Below, in pieces: positions 44,512 through 53,426 of a stretch of DNA of 64,000 bases. Source of the DNA: Adhaeribacter aerolatus (GTDB lineage: Bacteria > Bacteroidota > Bacteroidia > Cytophagales > Hymenobacteraceae); NCBI RefSeq assembly GCF_007991635.1, contig NZ_BJYS01000003.1:124001-188000 (forward strand), read 5' to 3'. The position numbers and the translations under genes are program-made. Below the pieces are notes generated by a model that was given only the letters and a program-made list of their open reading frames with translations, did not search any database and was not told the DNA's origin. Every line of letters starts with the position of its first letter. The stretch's first letter is position 1.

Positions 44512-44728
44512 CAGAAGAAGAAATTAATATAAAGCTAAGGCCTTTCTCCTAAACTTAATCAACAAAACCCCACTTTCCAATACCCAAATTAACTTTGCGG
44601 AGTCTCTGAAAATATAGACGGCCGCGCGCCCAAGCGCTTTTATACCGGACCTGAGCAAAAGCTTAATTAAAGGCCTGTTTGGTCCTATGCTTTGATCAGA
44701 AAAATATTTAAATTGCCAGATATATAAA

Positions 44729-44735
44729 AAAGGAG
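44729..44735 (+). promoter_or_regulatory. Unusually clear Shine-Dalgarno site
   Basis: AAGGAG with 6 nt to the ATG at 44742. Such sites are rare in this window, where most genes start without one. A lone -7-like box TAACTTTG lies upstream at 44590-44597. Confidence 0.6.
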
Positions 44736-44741
44736 TTATAG

Positions 44742-45359
44742 ATGCAGAAATTTTACCTTTTCGTTTCTATGCTATGCCTGGTTTTACTAGCTGCTACCCC
44801 AACCGAGGCCCAGAAAGCCAAAAGTTACCTGGAAGCCGGCAACCGTTTTTTTGCCTTACAACAATTCGAAGCTGCTATTACCCAATATTCCAAAGCCATA
44901 GTCGAAAAGCCCGATTTGGTGCAGGCTTATAACAACCGGGGCCTCAGCAGGGCTGGTTTAAAGAAATTTGAGCAGGCCTTAACCGATTACAACCAAGCCT
45001 TAACCCTGGATCCGAAGAATGCGGAAGCGTATTATAACCGGGGATTGGCTCAAGCCAGTTTAAATAATCAACCGGAAGCTATTGCCGATTATACCCGGGC
45101 CATTGCCTTGAATAATTCTTTCGCTGCCGCCTACTACAACCGCGGCCTGGCCAAAGGTTTGCTACAGGATAACAAAGGAGCCATTCCGGATTTCCAAAAA
45201 GTAGTTGCCCTTAACCCCTCGGATGCTGCGGCTTATTATTTGTTAGGCTTGGCTCAGTATAATACCGGCCACCGCCAGGCGAGCTGCGAAAGCTGGCAAA
45301 AGGCGAGTAAACTGGGAAATAGCAAAGCTAAAGCTTTGCTCTCCCAAAAATGCCGGTAA
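44742..45359 (+). CDS. Secreted tetratricopeptide repeat protein
   Basis: A 205-residue protein with a signal peptide (MQKFYLFVSMLCLVLLAATP, cut near EAQ). It has four to five TPR units from about 27 to 200, e.g. AYNNRGLSRAGLKKFEQALTDYNQAL and AYYNRGLAQASLNNQPEAIADYTRAI. It is a protein-interaction scaffold in the envelope; the partner is unknown. It stands alone, with a strong ribosome-binding site. Confidence 0.88.
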   Translation: MQKFYLFVSMLCLVLLAATPTEAQKAKSYLEAGNRFFALQQFEAAITQYSKAIVEKPDLVQAYNNRGLSRAGLKKFEQALTDYNQALTLDPKNAEAYYNRGLAQASLNNQPEAIADYTRAIALNNSFAAAYYNRGLAKGLLQDNKGAIPDFQKVVALNPSDAAAYYLLGLAQYNTGHRQASCESWQKASKLGNSKAKALLSQKCR

Positions 45360-45476
45360 TCAACTGGTATTAATTTGGGATAAAAAATTATGCCCTGCCA
45401 GCCGGTTTAATATATTTTGCCGGCACGAATCTTATTTACCTTTGCAATTGTTTGTATATAAATTCCGATCCTGAAC

Positions 45477-45508
45477 CTTTTGGGTTACATTAGGTTTATG
45501 TATTTTTG
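45477..45508 (+). promoter_or_regulatory. Promoter of the bacilliredoxin gene
   Basis: TTTG at 45478-45481, a 19-nt spacer, then TATTTTTG at 45501-45508: an exact fit to the Bacteroidota consensus. The ATG is 35 nt beyond. A second box TACCTTTG at 45437-45444 may be a weaker upstream promoter. Confidence 0.75.
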
Positions 45509-45543
45509 TAAAGTATTAAGTTTAATTTTAAATAGATAGCAAC

Positions 45544-45966
45544 ATGGGAATGTATCCTGAATATATGGTGGCCCCAATCCGCGAGGATTTAACTTCGGCC
45601 GGTTTTGAGCAATTAATGACGCCAGAAGAAGTAGAGAAAGCACTTGCTGATAGCGAAGGTACGGTATTGGTTGCCGTTAATTCGGTTTGCGGTTGTGCTG
45701 CAGCAAAAGCCCGCCCGGCTTTAAAAATGGCAGTGTCAGCGGCTGATAAGCGCCCGGACAAACTTGTTACGGTATTTGCCGGTATGGAAACTGAAGCCGT
45801 AGCGAAAGCCCGCGAGCACATGCTGCCATATCCGCCGTCGTCGCCGTCGATTGCTTTATTTAAGAATGGCGAGTTGGTGCACATGATTGAGCGCTACCAC
45901 ATTGAAGGCAACGATTTGGTTAGAATTGTAGACAACCTGAAAGGCGCTTTCGAAGAATATTGCTAG
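45544..45966 (+). CDS. BrxA/BrxB family bacilliredoxin
   Basis: A 140-residue thioredoxin-fold protein with the CGC site in NSVCGCAAAKARPAL (Cys49, Cys51), the hallmark of bacilliredoxins (YphP/YqiW). These remove bacillithiol from mixed disulfides on proteins after oxidative stress. PPSSPSIALFKNGELVHMIERYHIEG supplies the usual cis-Pro loop. It implies that the host makes bacillithiol, but no bshABC gene is in the window. Own promoter and terminator. Confidence 0.95.
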   Translation: MGMYPEYMVAPIREDLTSAGFEQLMTPEEVEKALADSEGTVLVAVNSVCGCAAAKARPALKMAVSAADKRPDKLVTVFAGMETEAVAKAREHMLPYPPSSPSIALFKNGELVHMIERYHIEGNDLVRIVDNLKGAFEEYC

Positions 45967-46015
45967 ACAATACCACTGATTAGCGCTGATTTTTAGATCA
46001 TGTTGATTTCAGAAC

Positions 46016-46048
46016 AAAAAAGGGCCGCTTTAACAGCAGCCCTTTTTT
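46016..46048. terminator. Bidirectional terminator between bacilliredoxin and purD
   Basis: AAAAAAGGGC/GCCCTTTTTT stem with an inner GCT/AGC pair. A- and T-flanks allow action on both converging transcripts. Confidence 0.88.
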
Positions 46049-46150
46049 ATTTTATATTATTTAAACTTCTTTTTCTACCAACCCACCAATATTATCAACC
46101 CTAAAGAGGTTTATTGTTACTGCTAATTGTTAACTGTTTACTGTTAAATG

Positions 46151-47428
46151 TTACCTTAAATCAAAGCCAATATCTTTCCGGAAATAGCGGTTTTTCCAGG
46201 TAATCTTTTCGGCGGCAGTAGTGGCTTTGGTTAGAGCTTCGGGTAAATTATTTCCCAGGGCTGTTAAAGCAATTACCCGGCCCCCGTTGGTAGTTATCTG
46301 GCCTTTATCGTTCTGGGTAGTACCCGCATGAAACACTAAAACATCGTTGGTGGCTTCCAAGCCCGAAATCACATCGCCTTTCCCGTAATCTTCCGGATAA
46401 CCGCCGGCTACCAGCATAATCGTAGCCGCCGTACGCGGGTCAATTTCGAGGTTAAAATTGTCTAATTCGCCATCGTGTAAGGCCCGGAACAACTCAAACA
46501 AATCGGTTTTAATGCGGGGCAGAATGGCTTCGGTTTCGGGATCGCCCAACCTTACATTATATTCAATTACATACGGGTCGTCGTTTACTTTCATCAAGCC
46601 AATAAACAGGAAACCAGAGTAAGAAATATTTTCGGCCTGTAACCCGGCTAAGGTAGGTTTAATAATCCGCTCCTCCACTTTTTGCATAAAGGCCGCATCG
46701 GCAAAGGGCACCGGCGAGATAGCGCCCATACCGCCGGTATTTAAACCGGTATCTCCCTCACCTATCCGCTTGTAATCTTTAGCTTCGGGTAATAAAATAT
46801 ATTCTTTGCCATCGGTTAATATAAATGCCGATAACTCAATACCTTCTAAAAACTCTTCTATCACTACTTTGCTGCCCGCCTCGCCGAAACGGCGCAAATG
46901 CAGCATACCTTCCAGTTGCCGGCTGGCTTCTTCAAAGTTCTGAGGAATAACTACCCCTTTACCGGCGGCTAATCCATCGGCTTTTAACACCACCGGGTAG
47001 TTATGGTTTTCTAAATAACTAATAGCGTCCACGTAATTGGCTTCGGTAAAGGTGGCGTACCGCGCCGTAGGAATATTATGCCGCTGCATAAACTGTTTCG
47101 AGAAATCTTTGCTGCCCTCCAGTTGCGCGCCATCTTTGCAAGGCCCGATTACCAATATATGCCGTAAATTTTCCAGCTTTTTAAAATAATCGTGAATACC
47201 GGCCACCAGCGCAGCTTCCTGCCCCACCACTACCATCATAATATCGAAATCGTCGGCGAACTTGGCCAGCACTTCAAAATCGGTAATGGCTATATCAACA
47301 TTGGTAGCTACCTGCGCCGTACCGGCATTGCCAGGTGCCACAAATATTCTTTCGGCATACTCGCTTTGGCGTAATTTCCAGGCCAAGGCATGTTCTCTTC
47401 CACCCGATCCGATAATTAAGATATTCAT
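46151..47428 (-). CDS. purD: Phosphoribosylamine-glycine ligase
   Basis: A 425-residue ATP-grasp enzyme, second step of purine synthesis. It begins MNILIIGSGGREHALAWKL, with VVVGQEAALVAGIHDYF, LKADGLAAGKGVVIP and FLFIGLMKVNDDPYVIEYNVRLGDPETEAILPR. Length is normal. Transcribed alone, convergent with the bacilliredoxin gene. Confidence 0.97.
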   Translation of the reverse strand: MNILIIGSGGREHALAWKLRQSEYAERIFVAPGNAGTAQVATNVDIAITDFEVLAKFADDFDIMMVVVGQEAALVAGIHDYFKKLENLRHILVIGPCKDGAQLEGSKDFSKQFMQRHNIPTARYATFTEANYVDAISYLENHNYPVVLKADGLAAGKGVVIPQNFEEASRQLEGMLHLRRFGEAGSKVVIEEFLEGIELSAFILTDGKEYILLPEAKDYKRIGEGDTGLNTGGMGAISPVPFADAAFMQKVEERIIKPTLAGLQAENISYSGFLFIGLMKVNDDPYVIEYNVRLGDPETEAILPRIKTDLFELFRALHDGELDNFNLEIDPRTAATIMLVAGGYPEDYGKGDVISGLEATNDVLVFHAGTTQNDKGQITTNGGRVIALTALGNNLPEALTKATTAAEKITWKNRYFRKDIGFDLR

Positions 47429-47566
47429 TATGGCTGAATTGTTAAATGGTTTAATTGCTAAACGGCTTGTTAAGGCAGTATGTGCTTGCGCGGCGAAGTT
47501 ACCAATTTTCCAAAAGCCTTCCTGTATTCGTGCCGGAAAATTAATAGAAAATAAACCGCCCCAAAC

Positions 47567-47596
47567 AAAAAAGCTGACCCAAAATGAGTCAGCTTT
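47567..47596 (-). terminator. Terminator of recQ
   Basis: AAAGCTGAC/GTCAGCTTT stem, 9-nt loop, followed on the minus strand by six T. Confidence 0.88.
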
Positions 47597-47667
47597 ATGT
47601 CTTGGCTATATTAAATGCTCTCAATCATCAACAATTTGACCATTTAGCAATTCAACTATGCAACCAT

Positions 47668-49848
47668 TTAATTTGCGTATTCCGACAAGAACTTAATACG
47701 CATCAGGCGCACGTCTTCTTCAGTGTAATCGTCGGTACCTAATTCTTTTAAAGCTACGGCTATGTTATCGGTACTGGCTTGCATAAAATAATCGCAAATT
47801 TCTTCCTGCCGCTCTTCATCCAATACCTCGTCTATGTAATAGTTCAGGTTCAGCTTCGTGCCAGAATAACAAATATGCTCAATTTCTTCGATCAGTTCGG
47901 CCATGGTAATGTCTTTAGAAGCCGCAATTTCTTCCAAATCCATTTTTTTATCTATTTGCTGAATAATGTAGATTTTAATTTTAGATTTATTAACGGCTGA
48001 TTTTACTATTACATCGGCGGCCGTAACAATATCGTTATCTTCTACATATTTGGCAATGAGATCCATAAAGGGCTTGCCAAACTTCTGCACCTTACCCATA
48101 CCTACCCCACTAATGTGGGCTAAATCTTCTTTTTTGGTGGGGTAAGTAGTGGCCATTTCTTTTAAAGAAGGATCCTGAAAAAGCACGTAAGGTGGCAAAT
48201 TCAGTTGGTTAGCCATTTTTTTCCGGAGCGCTTTCAGCATATCAAACAGCACCGTATCGTGGCCGGCCGACGACTGAATTTCTTCTTTTTCTTCTTCTTT
48301 CTGAACTTCTTCTTCGAAATTGTGGTCTTTGGCCAGTTTAATCGGGTGAGGACTCTGAATAAAGTCAAGGCCTTTTTGGGTAACTTTTAATACCCCTATA
48401 TTTTCAATATCTTTTTCCAGGAACCCGGATAATAAAATTTGCCGGATAACCGAATTCCAGAACTGGGCATCGTGCTCGCTGCCTTTGCCATACACCTCCA
48501 GTTGGTCGTGGGCGTAGCTTTCTACGTACTGGTCTTTCATACCGGTAAGTACCGCTACTAAATGGTCCATGCCGAAGCGCTGTTCGGTTTGTACGGCGGC
48601 TTTCAAGGCTAATAAAACCTCATCACCGGCTTCAAAGCGTTCTTTTGGGTGCACACAATTATCGCAGAAACCACAATCTTTTTCAAAATGCTCGCCAAAA
48701 TAATGCAACAGTTGTTTCCGGCGGCAAACCGCCGAATCGGCGTAAGCGGCCATTTCCTGCAATAATAATTTAGAATTATCGCGCTCAGTAACCGGTTTGT
48801 CTTTGCTGAACTTTTCGAGTTTTACAATATCGTCGTAGGAGTAGAACATGAGGCAGTTGCCTTCCAGGCCATCGCGACCGCCCCGGCCCGTTTCCTGGTA
48901 ATAACCCTCAATAGATTTAGGCGTATCGTAATGAATTACAAAACGTACATCCGGTTTATCAATGCCCATTCCAAAAGCAATGGTGGCTACAATTACATCG
49001 GCATCTTCGTTCAGGAAAGCATCCTGGTTAGCCATCCGGACACCTGGTTCAAGACCCGCGTGATACGGCAGCGCCTTCACATCGTTAACGCGCAGGAGTT
49101 CGGCAATTTCTTCTACTTTCTTGCGGCTCAGGCAATAAATAATACCGCTTTTACCTTTGTGTTTCTTAATATATTGAATTAGCTGTTTCTTGGTGTTGTG
49201 CTTCGGCCGAACCTCGTAATACAAGTTGGTGCGGTTAAACGACGATTTAAACACCGACGCATCATCCATCTGTAGGTTCTTCTGAATATCGAGTTGTACT
49301 TTGGGGGTGGCTGTAGCGGTCAGCGCAATAATAGGCAAATCGCCAATACTATCGATTATACCCCGAATTTTACGGTACTCCGGCCGGAAATCGTGACCCC
49401 ATTCTGAAATACAATGGGCTTCGTCGATGGCCACAAACGATATTTTAGCTTTCTGCAGGAAATCTAACGTTTCTTCTTTCGTCAGCGACTCGGGGGCTAC
49501 GTAAAGCAGTTTTACCTCACCGCTGATGGTTTCTTTTTTAACTTTATTCATCTCCGCTTTGGTAAGCGTAGAGTTCAGGAACTGCGCATTTACGCCAAAA
49601 GCGTTTAACTGATCCACCTGGTTTTTCATCAGCGCAATTAGCGGCGAGATAACAATGGCAGTACCCGGAAGCACAAGAGCGGGAAGTTGGTAGCACAACG
49701 ATTTTCCGGCGCCGGTAGGCATAATAACAAAGGTATTGTTACCCTTTATTATATTATTGATGATGGCCTCCTGAGTTCCTCTGAATTGGTTATACCCAAA
49801 AACTTCTTTTAATTTGTCTTTAATCTTTACCTCTTGTGTGACTAACAT
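47668..49848 (-). CDS. recQ: ATP-dependent DNA helicase RecQ
   Basis: A 726-residue RecQ. Walker A is MPTGAGKSLCYQLPAL (Lys49), the DEAH box is AIDEAHCISEWGHDFRPEY, and the second helicase domain has GRGGRDG. The zinc site follows (CRRKQLLHYFGEHFEKDCGFCDNC), then the RQC wing (about 410-510), an HRDC domain (about 530-600) and a C-terminal helical extension of about 110 residues. It unwinds DNA in recombinational repair. A glutamate/lysine-rich linker (EEEVQKEEEKEE) precedes HRDC. Confidence 0.97.
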   Translation of the reverse strand: MLVTQEVKIKDKLKEVFGYNQFRGTQEAIINNIIKGNNTFVIMPTGAGKSLCYQLPALVLPGTAIVISPLIALMKNQVDQLNAFGVNAQFLNSTLTKAEMNKVKKETISGEVKLLYVAPESLTKEETLDFLQKAKISFVAIDEAHCISEWGHDFRPEYRKIRGIIDSIGDLPIIALTATATPKVQLDIQKNLQMDDASVFKSSFNRTNLYYEVRPKHNTKKQLIQYIKKHKGKSGIIYCLSRKKVEEIAELLRVNDVKALPYHAGLEPGVRMANQDAFLNEDADVIVATIAFGMGIDKPDVRFVIHYDTPKSIEGYYQETGRGGRDGLEGNCLMFYSYDDIVKLEKFSKDKPVTERDNSKLLLQEMAAYADSAVCRRKQLLHYFGEHFEKDCGFCDNCVHPKERFEAGDEVLLALKAAVQTEQRFGMDHLVAVLTGMKDQYVESYAHDQLEVYGKGSEHDAQFWNSVIRQILLSGFLEKDIENIGVLKVTQKGLDFIQSPHPIKLAKDHNFEEEVQKEEEKEEIQSSAGHDTVLFDMLKALRKKMANQLNLPPYVLFQDPSLKEMATTYPTKKEDLAHISGVGMGKVQKFGKPFMDLIAKYVEDNDIVTAADVIVKSAVNKSKIKIYIIQQIDKKMDLEEIAASKDITMAELIEEIEHICYSGTKLNLNYYIDEVLDEERQEEICDYFMQASTDNIAVALKELGTDDYTEEDVRLMRIKFLSEYAN

Positions 49849-49929
49849 TTGTTTTTTAAGGGTATTTTAATAATAATAGATTTAGGTTAATTTTATTTCA
49901 GCTATTCTCTAGCCCAATACAAATTTAAA

Positions 49930-50901
49930 TTGAAAATAATAAAAAATATTAAATTAATCGCGAAAAATGTTTTGCAGCAGGAAGCAACAGCCATTCAGCG
50001 ACTTGTAAATTTTATAGATGATGATTTTGAAGCCTGCGCCGAAGCTATTTTAAATACCAGGGGCCGGGTGGTAATTACAGGCATTGGCAAAAGCGCGCAT
50101 ATAGCCGCCAAAATTGTAGCTACCTTAAATTCAACCGGCACACCCGCCTTGTTTATGCACGCTGCCGACGCCATTCACGGCGATATTGGCATGATACAAC
50201 CCGAAGACTTTGTAATTTGTATTTCTAAAAGCGGCAATACACCCGAGGTAAAAGTGCTGGTACCGCTGCTCAAACGCAAAGGCTCTAAATTAGCGGCATT
50301 GGTAGGCAACCCCACGTCTTATCTGGCCCAGCAAGCCGATTATATTTTAAATGCTTCGGTAGAAAAAGAAGCCTGCCCGCATAATCTGGCGCCGACTTCC
50401 AGTACCACGGCTGCCCTGGCATTGGGCGATGCCCTGGCCGTTTGTTTGCTGGAAACCCGCGATTTCAGCAGCCGCGATTTTGCCAACCTGCATCCGGGCG
50501 GCTCACTGGGCAAACAGCTGTACCTGCGCGTAACCGATATTTATACCCAAAATGCCGCCCCGGCGGTAACCGAAACAGCTGCTTTAAAAGAAATAATAAT
50601 CGAAATATCTTCTAAAAGATTAGGCGCTACGGCAGTATTAACTGAAGATACCGGCCGCTTAACGGGCATTATTACCGACGGCGACTTGCGCCGGATGTTA
50701 AATAAATACGACTCGCTCCAAACCATACAGGCCAGCGATATTATGACGGCGGCGCCGCTTACCATTGATGCCGATGAGTACGCCACAGCCGCTTTAGAAA
50801 TAATGCAAAAACGCAATATAACCCAATTAATTGTCACAAAATCTGGTAACTTTGCCGGCTTTGTACACTTACACGATTTACTTAAAGAAGGCTTAATCTA
50901 A
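49930..50901 (+). CDS. kdsD: Arabinose-5-phosphate isomerase (KpsF/GutQ family)
   Basis: A 323-residue sugar-phosphate isomerase giving D-arabinose 5-phosphate from ribulose 5-phosphate for KDO of lipopolysaccharide. A SIS domain (about 30-180) has VVITGIGKSAHIAAKIVATLNSTGTPALFMHAADAIHGDIG and CISKSGNTPE; two CBS domains follow (about 205-323). The start is a TTG at 49930; no ATG is available before the SIS domain. Its stop overlaps the start of manC (TAATG), implying coupled translation. Confidence 0.92.
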   Translation: MKIIKNIKLIAKNVLQQEATAIQRLVNFIDDDFEACAEAILNTRGRVVITGIGKSAHIAAKIVATLNSTGTPALFMHAADAIHGDIGMIQPEDFVICISKSGNTPEVKVLVPLLKRKGSKLAALVGNPTSYLAQQADYILNASVEKEACPHNLAPTSSTTAALALGDALAVCLLETRDFSSRDFANLHPGGSLGKQLYLRVTDIYTQNAAPAVTETAALKEIIIEISSKRLGATAVLTEDTGRLTGIITDGDLRRMLNKYDSLQTIQASDIMTAAPLTIDADEYATAALEIMQKRNITQLIVTKSGNFAGFVHLHDLLKEGLI

Positions 50902-51977
50902 TGAGAAGCAAAGATACATTTGTAGTAATAATGGCCGGTGGTATTGGCAGCCGCTTCTGGCCTTTTAGCCGCACCAATAACCCTAAACAGTTTCACGATG
51001 TGTTGGGCGTAGGCTCCAGTATGCTGCAAATGACGGTTAACCGTTTCCGGAATATTTGTCCGCCCGAAAATATTTATGTGGTAACCAACGCTGATTACCG
51101 CGACCTGGTAAAAGAACAATTGCCACACCTGACGCAAAACCAAATTTTGTGCGAACCAATCGGGCGCAATACGGCGCCGGCCATTGCTTACGCCAGTTAT
51201 AAAATCAGCCAGATTAATCCGAATGCCACTTTGGTGGTAGCGCCGGCCGACCACGTAATTCTGAAAGAAGAAGCATTTGTGCAGATTATTCAGGAAGCGG
51301 TTGCTGCCGCCGAAAAAGAAGACATCTTACTTACTTTAGGCATTACCCCCAGCCGCCCCGATACCGGCTACGGCTACATCCAGTTTATTGAAGAAGGTAA
51401 GCACCTGAAAAAAGTTAAAACCTTTACCGAAAAGCCGAATCTGGAGCTGGCGCAAATGTTTTTGGAAAGCGGCGACTTTGTCTGGAACTCGGGCATATTT
51501 ATTTGGAACGTAAAATCTATCCTGCATGCTTTCCGGCAATATTTAGGTGAAATTGCCGAAATATTTGAAGAAGGATTATTGTACCTGAACAAACCCCAGG
51601 AAGAAGAATTTATTAACCGGGCCTATTCGCACTGCCGCAATATTTCTATTGACTACGGCATTATGGAAAAAGCTGATAATGTGTTTGTGCTATTAAGTGA
51701 TTTCGGCTGGTCGGATTTAGGCACCTGGAACTCCTTGTACAGCATTGGTAATAAAGACAACGCCGGCAACGTAATAGACGGAGATGTACTGCTATACGAT
51801 ACCCGCAATTGCATTATTAAAACGCCGCAGGAGAGGCTGGTGGTAATAAACGGATTAGAGAACTTTATTGTGGCCGAGTATGACAACGTGCTCATGATTT
51901 GCCCGAAAGACGAGGAGCAGCGCGTAAAAGATTTTGTAGCGGATGTAAAATCGAAAAAAGGCAGCGGCTATAATTAA
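50901..51977 (+). CDS. manC: Mannose-1-phosphate guanylyltransferase
   Basis: A 358-residue nucleotidyltransferase making GDP-mannose. The N-terminal VIMAGGIGSRFWPFSRTNNPKQF is the signature, with LCEPIGRNTAPAIAYA, VAPADHVI, FTEKPNLELAQMFLESGDFVWNSGIFIWN and DFGWSDLGTWNSLY. It lacks the C-terminal phosphomannose isomerase domain of the fused form. It starts at the A of the kdsD stop. Confidence 0.95.
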   Translation: MRSKDTFVVIMAGGIGSRFWPFSRTNNPKQFHDVLGVGSSMLQMTVNRFRNICPPENIYVVTNADYRDLVKEQLPHLTQNQILCEPIGRNTAPAIAYASYKISQINPNATLVVAPADHVILKEEAFVQIIQEAVAAAEKEDILLTLGITPSRPDTGYGYIQFIEEGKHLKKVKTFTEKPNLELAQMFLESGDFVWNSGIFIWNVKSILHAFRQYLGEIAEIFEEGLLYLNKPQEEEFINRAYSHCRNISIDYGIMEKADNVFVLLSDFGWSDLGTWNSLYSIGNKDNAGNVIDGDVLLYDTRNCIIKTPQERLVVINGLENFIVAEYDNVLMICPKDEEQRVKDFVADVKSKKGSGYN

Positions 51978-51994
51978 TTATTATGTGTAACCTT

Positions 51995-52034
51995 AAACAA
52001 AAGAGGCATTAAAATTTTAATGCCTCTTTTGTTT
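51995..52034 (+). terminator. Terminator of kdsD-manC
   Basis: A perfect 40-nt palindrome, 51995-52014 with 52015-52034 (core AAGAGGCATT), followed by TT. It can fold with a small T/A loop. Confidence 0.9.
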
Positions 52035-52133
52035 TTAGCGGATGCCAGATTACGCCGGCAAATAATTTTAATGGCAAGTGCAACGCTTTAGTTATTATCC
52101 GGCTCTTATAAACAGAAATTAAAATATTACCCC

Positions 52134-52493
52134 ATGAAAAACTGCTTCTCTGTTCTGGTGTTTTGGTTCTCACTAAACCTGTTTTCCTGTGAGCAAAACA
52201 ACCCCGAAATAGCTTGTGATATAAAAGATCCGGTTAATAATTTAGCCTGGCTAAAAGCTAAAATCCAGGCCTTCGAGAAAAGCAATATGTGCGATAATAA
52301 TGCCTGTTACATGCAGGTTTATAAAGTTAATACCGGTAACCAGCAGCAGATTGTAACCTGGGTAACCGGACCGGCTGTGGATGGCATACCGCAATATTAT
52401 ACCTGCACCGGCGAATTAATTATTTGTACCAACGAAGACCCTTGCCCCAACCTGACCAATGCCGAATTAATCTGGACGAGTAAAGCTGATTAA
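52134..52493 (+). CDS. Small lipoprotein of unknown function
   Basis: A 119-residue protein with a lipoprotein signal (MKNCFSVLVFWFSLNLFSCE, lipobox Cys at 19). The mature part has six further Cys (e.g. NMCDNNACYMQVY, YYTCTGELIICTNEDPC), suggesting disulfides. No family recognised. It lies between two hairpin terminators, so it is its own transcript. Confidence 0.75.
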   Translation: MKNCFSVLVFWFSLNLFSCEQNNPEIACDIKDPVNNLAWLKAKIQAFEKSNMCDNNACYMQVYKVNTGNQQQIVTWVTGPAVDGIPQYYTCTGELIICTNEDPCPNLTNAELIWTSKAD

Positions 52494-52520
52494 CAGGTAG
52501 TCCCGTAGAAGCGAAGAATA

Positions 52521-52563
52521 AAACGAGCGGCCGGCAAATTTTAAATATGCCGGCCGCTCGTTT
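52521..52563. terminator. Bidirectional terminator between the small lipoprotein gene and rlmB
   Basis: A 16-bp perfect stem (core CGAGCGGCCGGCA) with an 11-nt A/T loop and T/A flanks, between converging genes. Confidence 0.88.
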
Positions 52564-52616
52564 GCTGTTTTACAGCTGCTTATAAATTTTATAAATTACT
52601 CAAACAAAAGATAGTT

Positions 52617-53426
52617 CTAACCCGGCACTGCCAATCGCTGCCGCAATACTTCAAATAAAATAATACCACTGGCTACTGAAACGTTCAGCGAACCAATCTG
52701 CCCTACTAATGGAATTTTAACCTGGGCATCGGCTTTCTTTAAATATTCCGGCGAAATACCGTCTTCTTCGCTTCCCATTAAAATAGCCGTTGGTCCGGTT
52801 AAGTCTACGGTGCCTGCGTTAATAGCTACATCGCCTTTTTCGGTGCAGGCCACTACCTGAATGCCTGAATTCTGTAAAAAACTTAAGGTATCTTTTAAGT
52901 TGTTTTCGCGGCAAACCGGCACAATATTCAGCGCTCCGGCCGACGTTTTGAGGGCATCGCCGTTGATCTGGGCGGCACCACGACTGGGTATTACAATGGC
53001 ATCTACGCCCATACACTCGGCGTTGCGGGCAATCGAACCAAAATTACGGACATCGGTTATCCGGTCCAGCACCAGAATAAGCGGGGTTTTTCCTTTCTCG
53101 TAAATATCCGCAATAATATTATCGAGCGGCAGGTAAGTAATTGCCGACAAATAAGCTACGGCTCCTTGGTGGTTTTTCCGGGTTAAGGTATCCAGTTTTT
53201 CGGGCGGCACCATGGCTACCGGTACTTTGGCTTTGTGCGCCAGTTCGGTTATTTCAATGGTCATGCTGTTTCGCTGACCTTTCTGCAAATATATCCGCTC
53301 CAAACCTTTGCCCGCCAGCAAAGCTTCGGTAATGGGCCGTAACCCAAATATCATTTGAATATTATCGGCATTGTCGCGGCGCGGACCGCGGGGGTTTACT
53401 CCTCTAGTATAGTTCCTTTTCTCCAT
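52617..53426 (-). CDS. rlmB: 23S rRNA (guanosine-2'-O-)-methyltransferase RlmB
   Basis: About 269 residues of the SpoU/TrmH class. A substrate-binding N-domain (MIFGLRPITEALLAGKGLERIYLQKGQR) is followed by the knot: DRITDVRNFGSIARNAECMGVDAI, AILMGSEEDGISPEYLKKAD and IPLVGQIGSLNVSVASGIILFEVLRQR. It methylates G2251 of 23S rRNA. The open frame reaches back to 53447, but the ATG at 53426 (MEKRNYTRG) is preferred. It overlaps the GWxTD gene by 31 nt. Confidence 0.93.
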   Translation of the reverse strand: MEKRNYTRGVNPRGPRRDNADNIQMIFGLRPITEALLAGKGLERIYLQKGQRNSMTIEITELAHKAKVPVAMVPPEKLDTLTRKNHQGAVAYLSAITYLPLDNIIADIYEKGKTPLILVLDRITDVRNFGSIARNAECMGVDAIVIPSRGAAQINGDALKTSAGALNIVPVCRENNLKDTLSFLQNSGIQVVACTEKGDVAINAGTVDLTGPTAILMGSEEDGISPEYLKKADAQVKIPLVGQIGSLNVSVASGIILFEVLRQRLAVPG

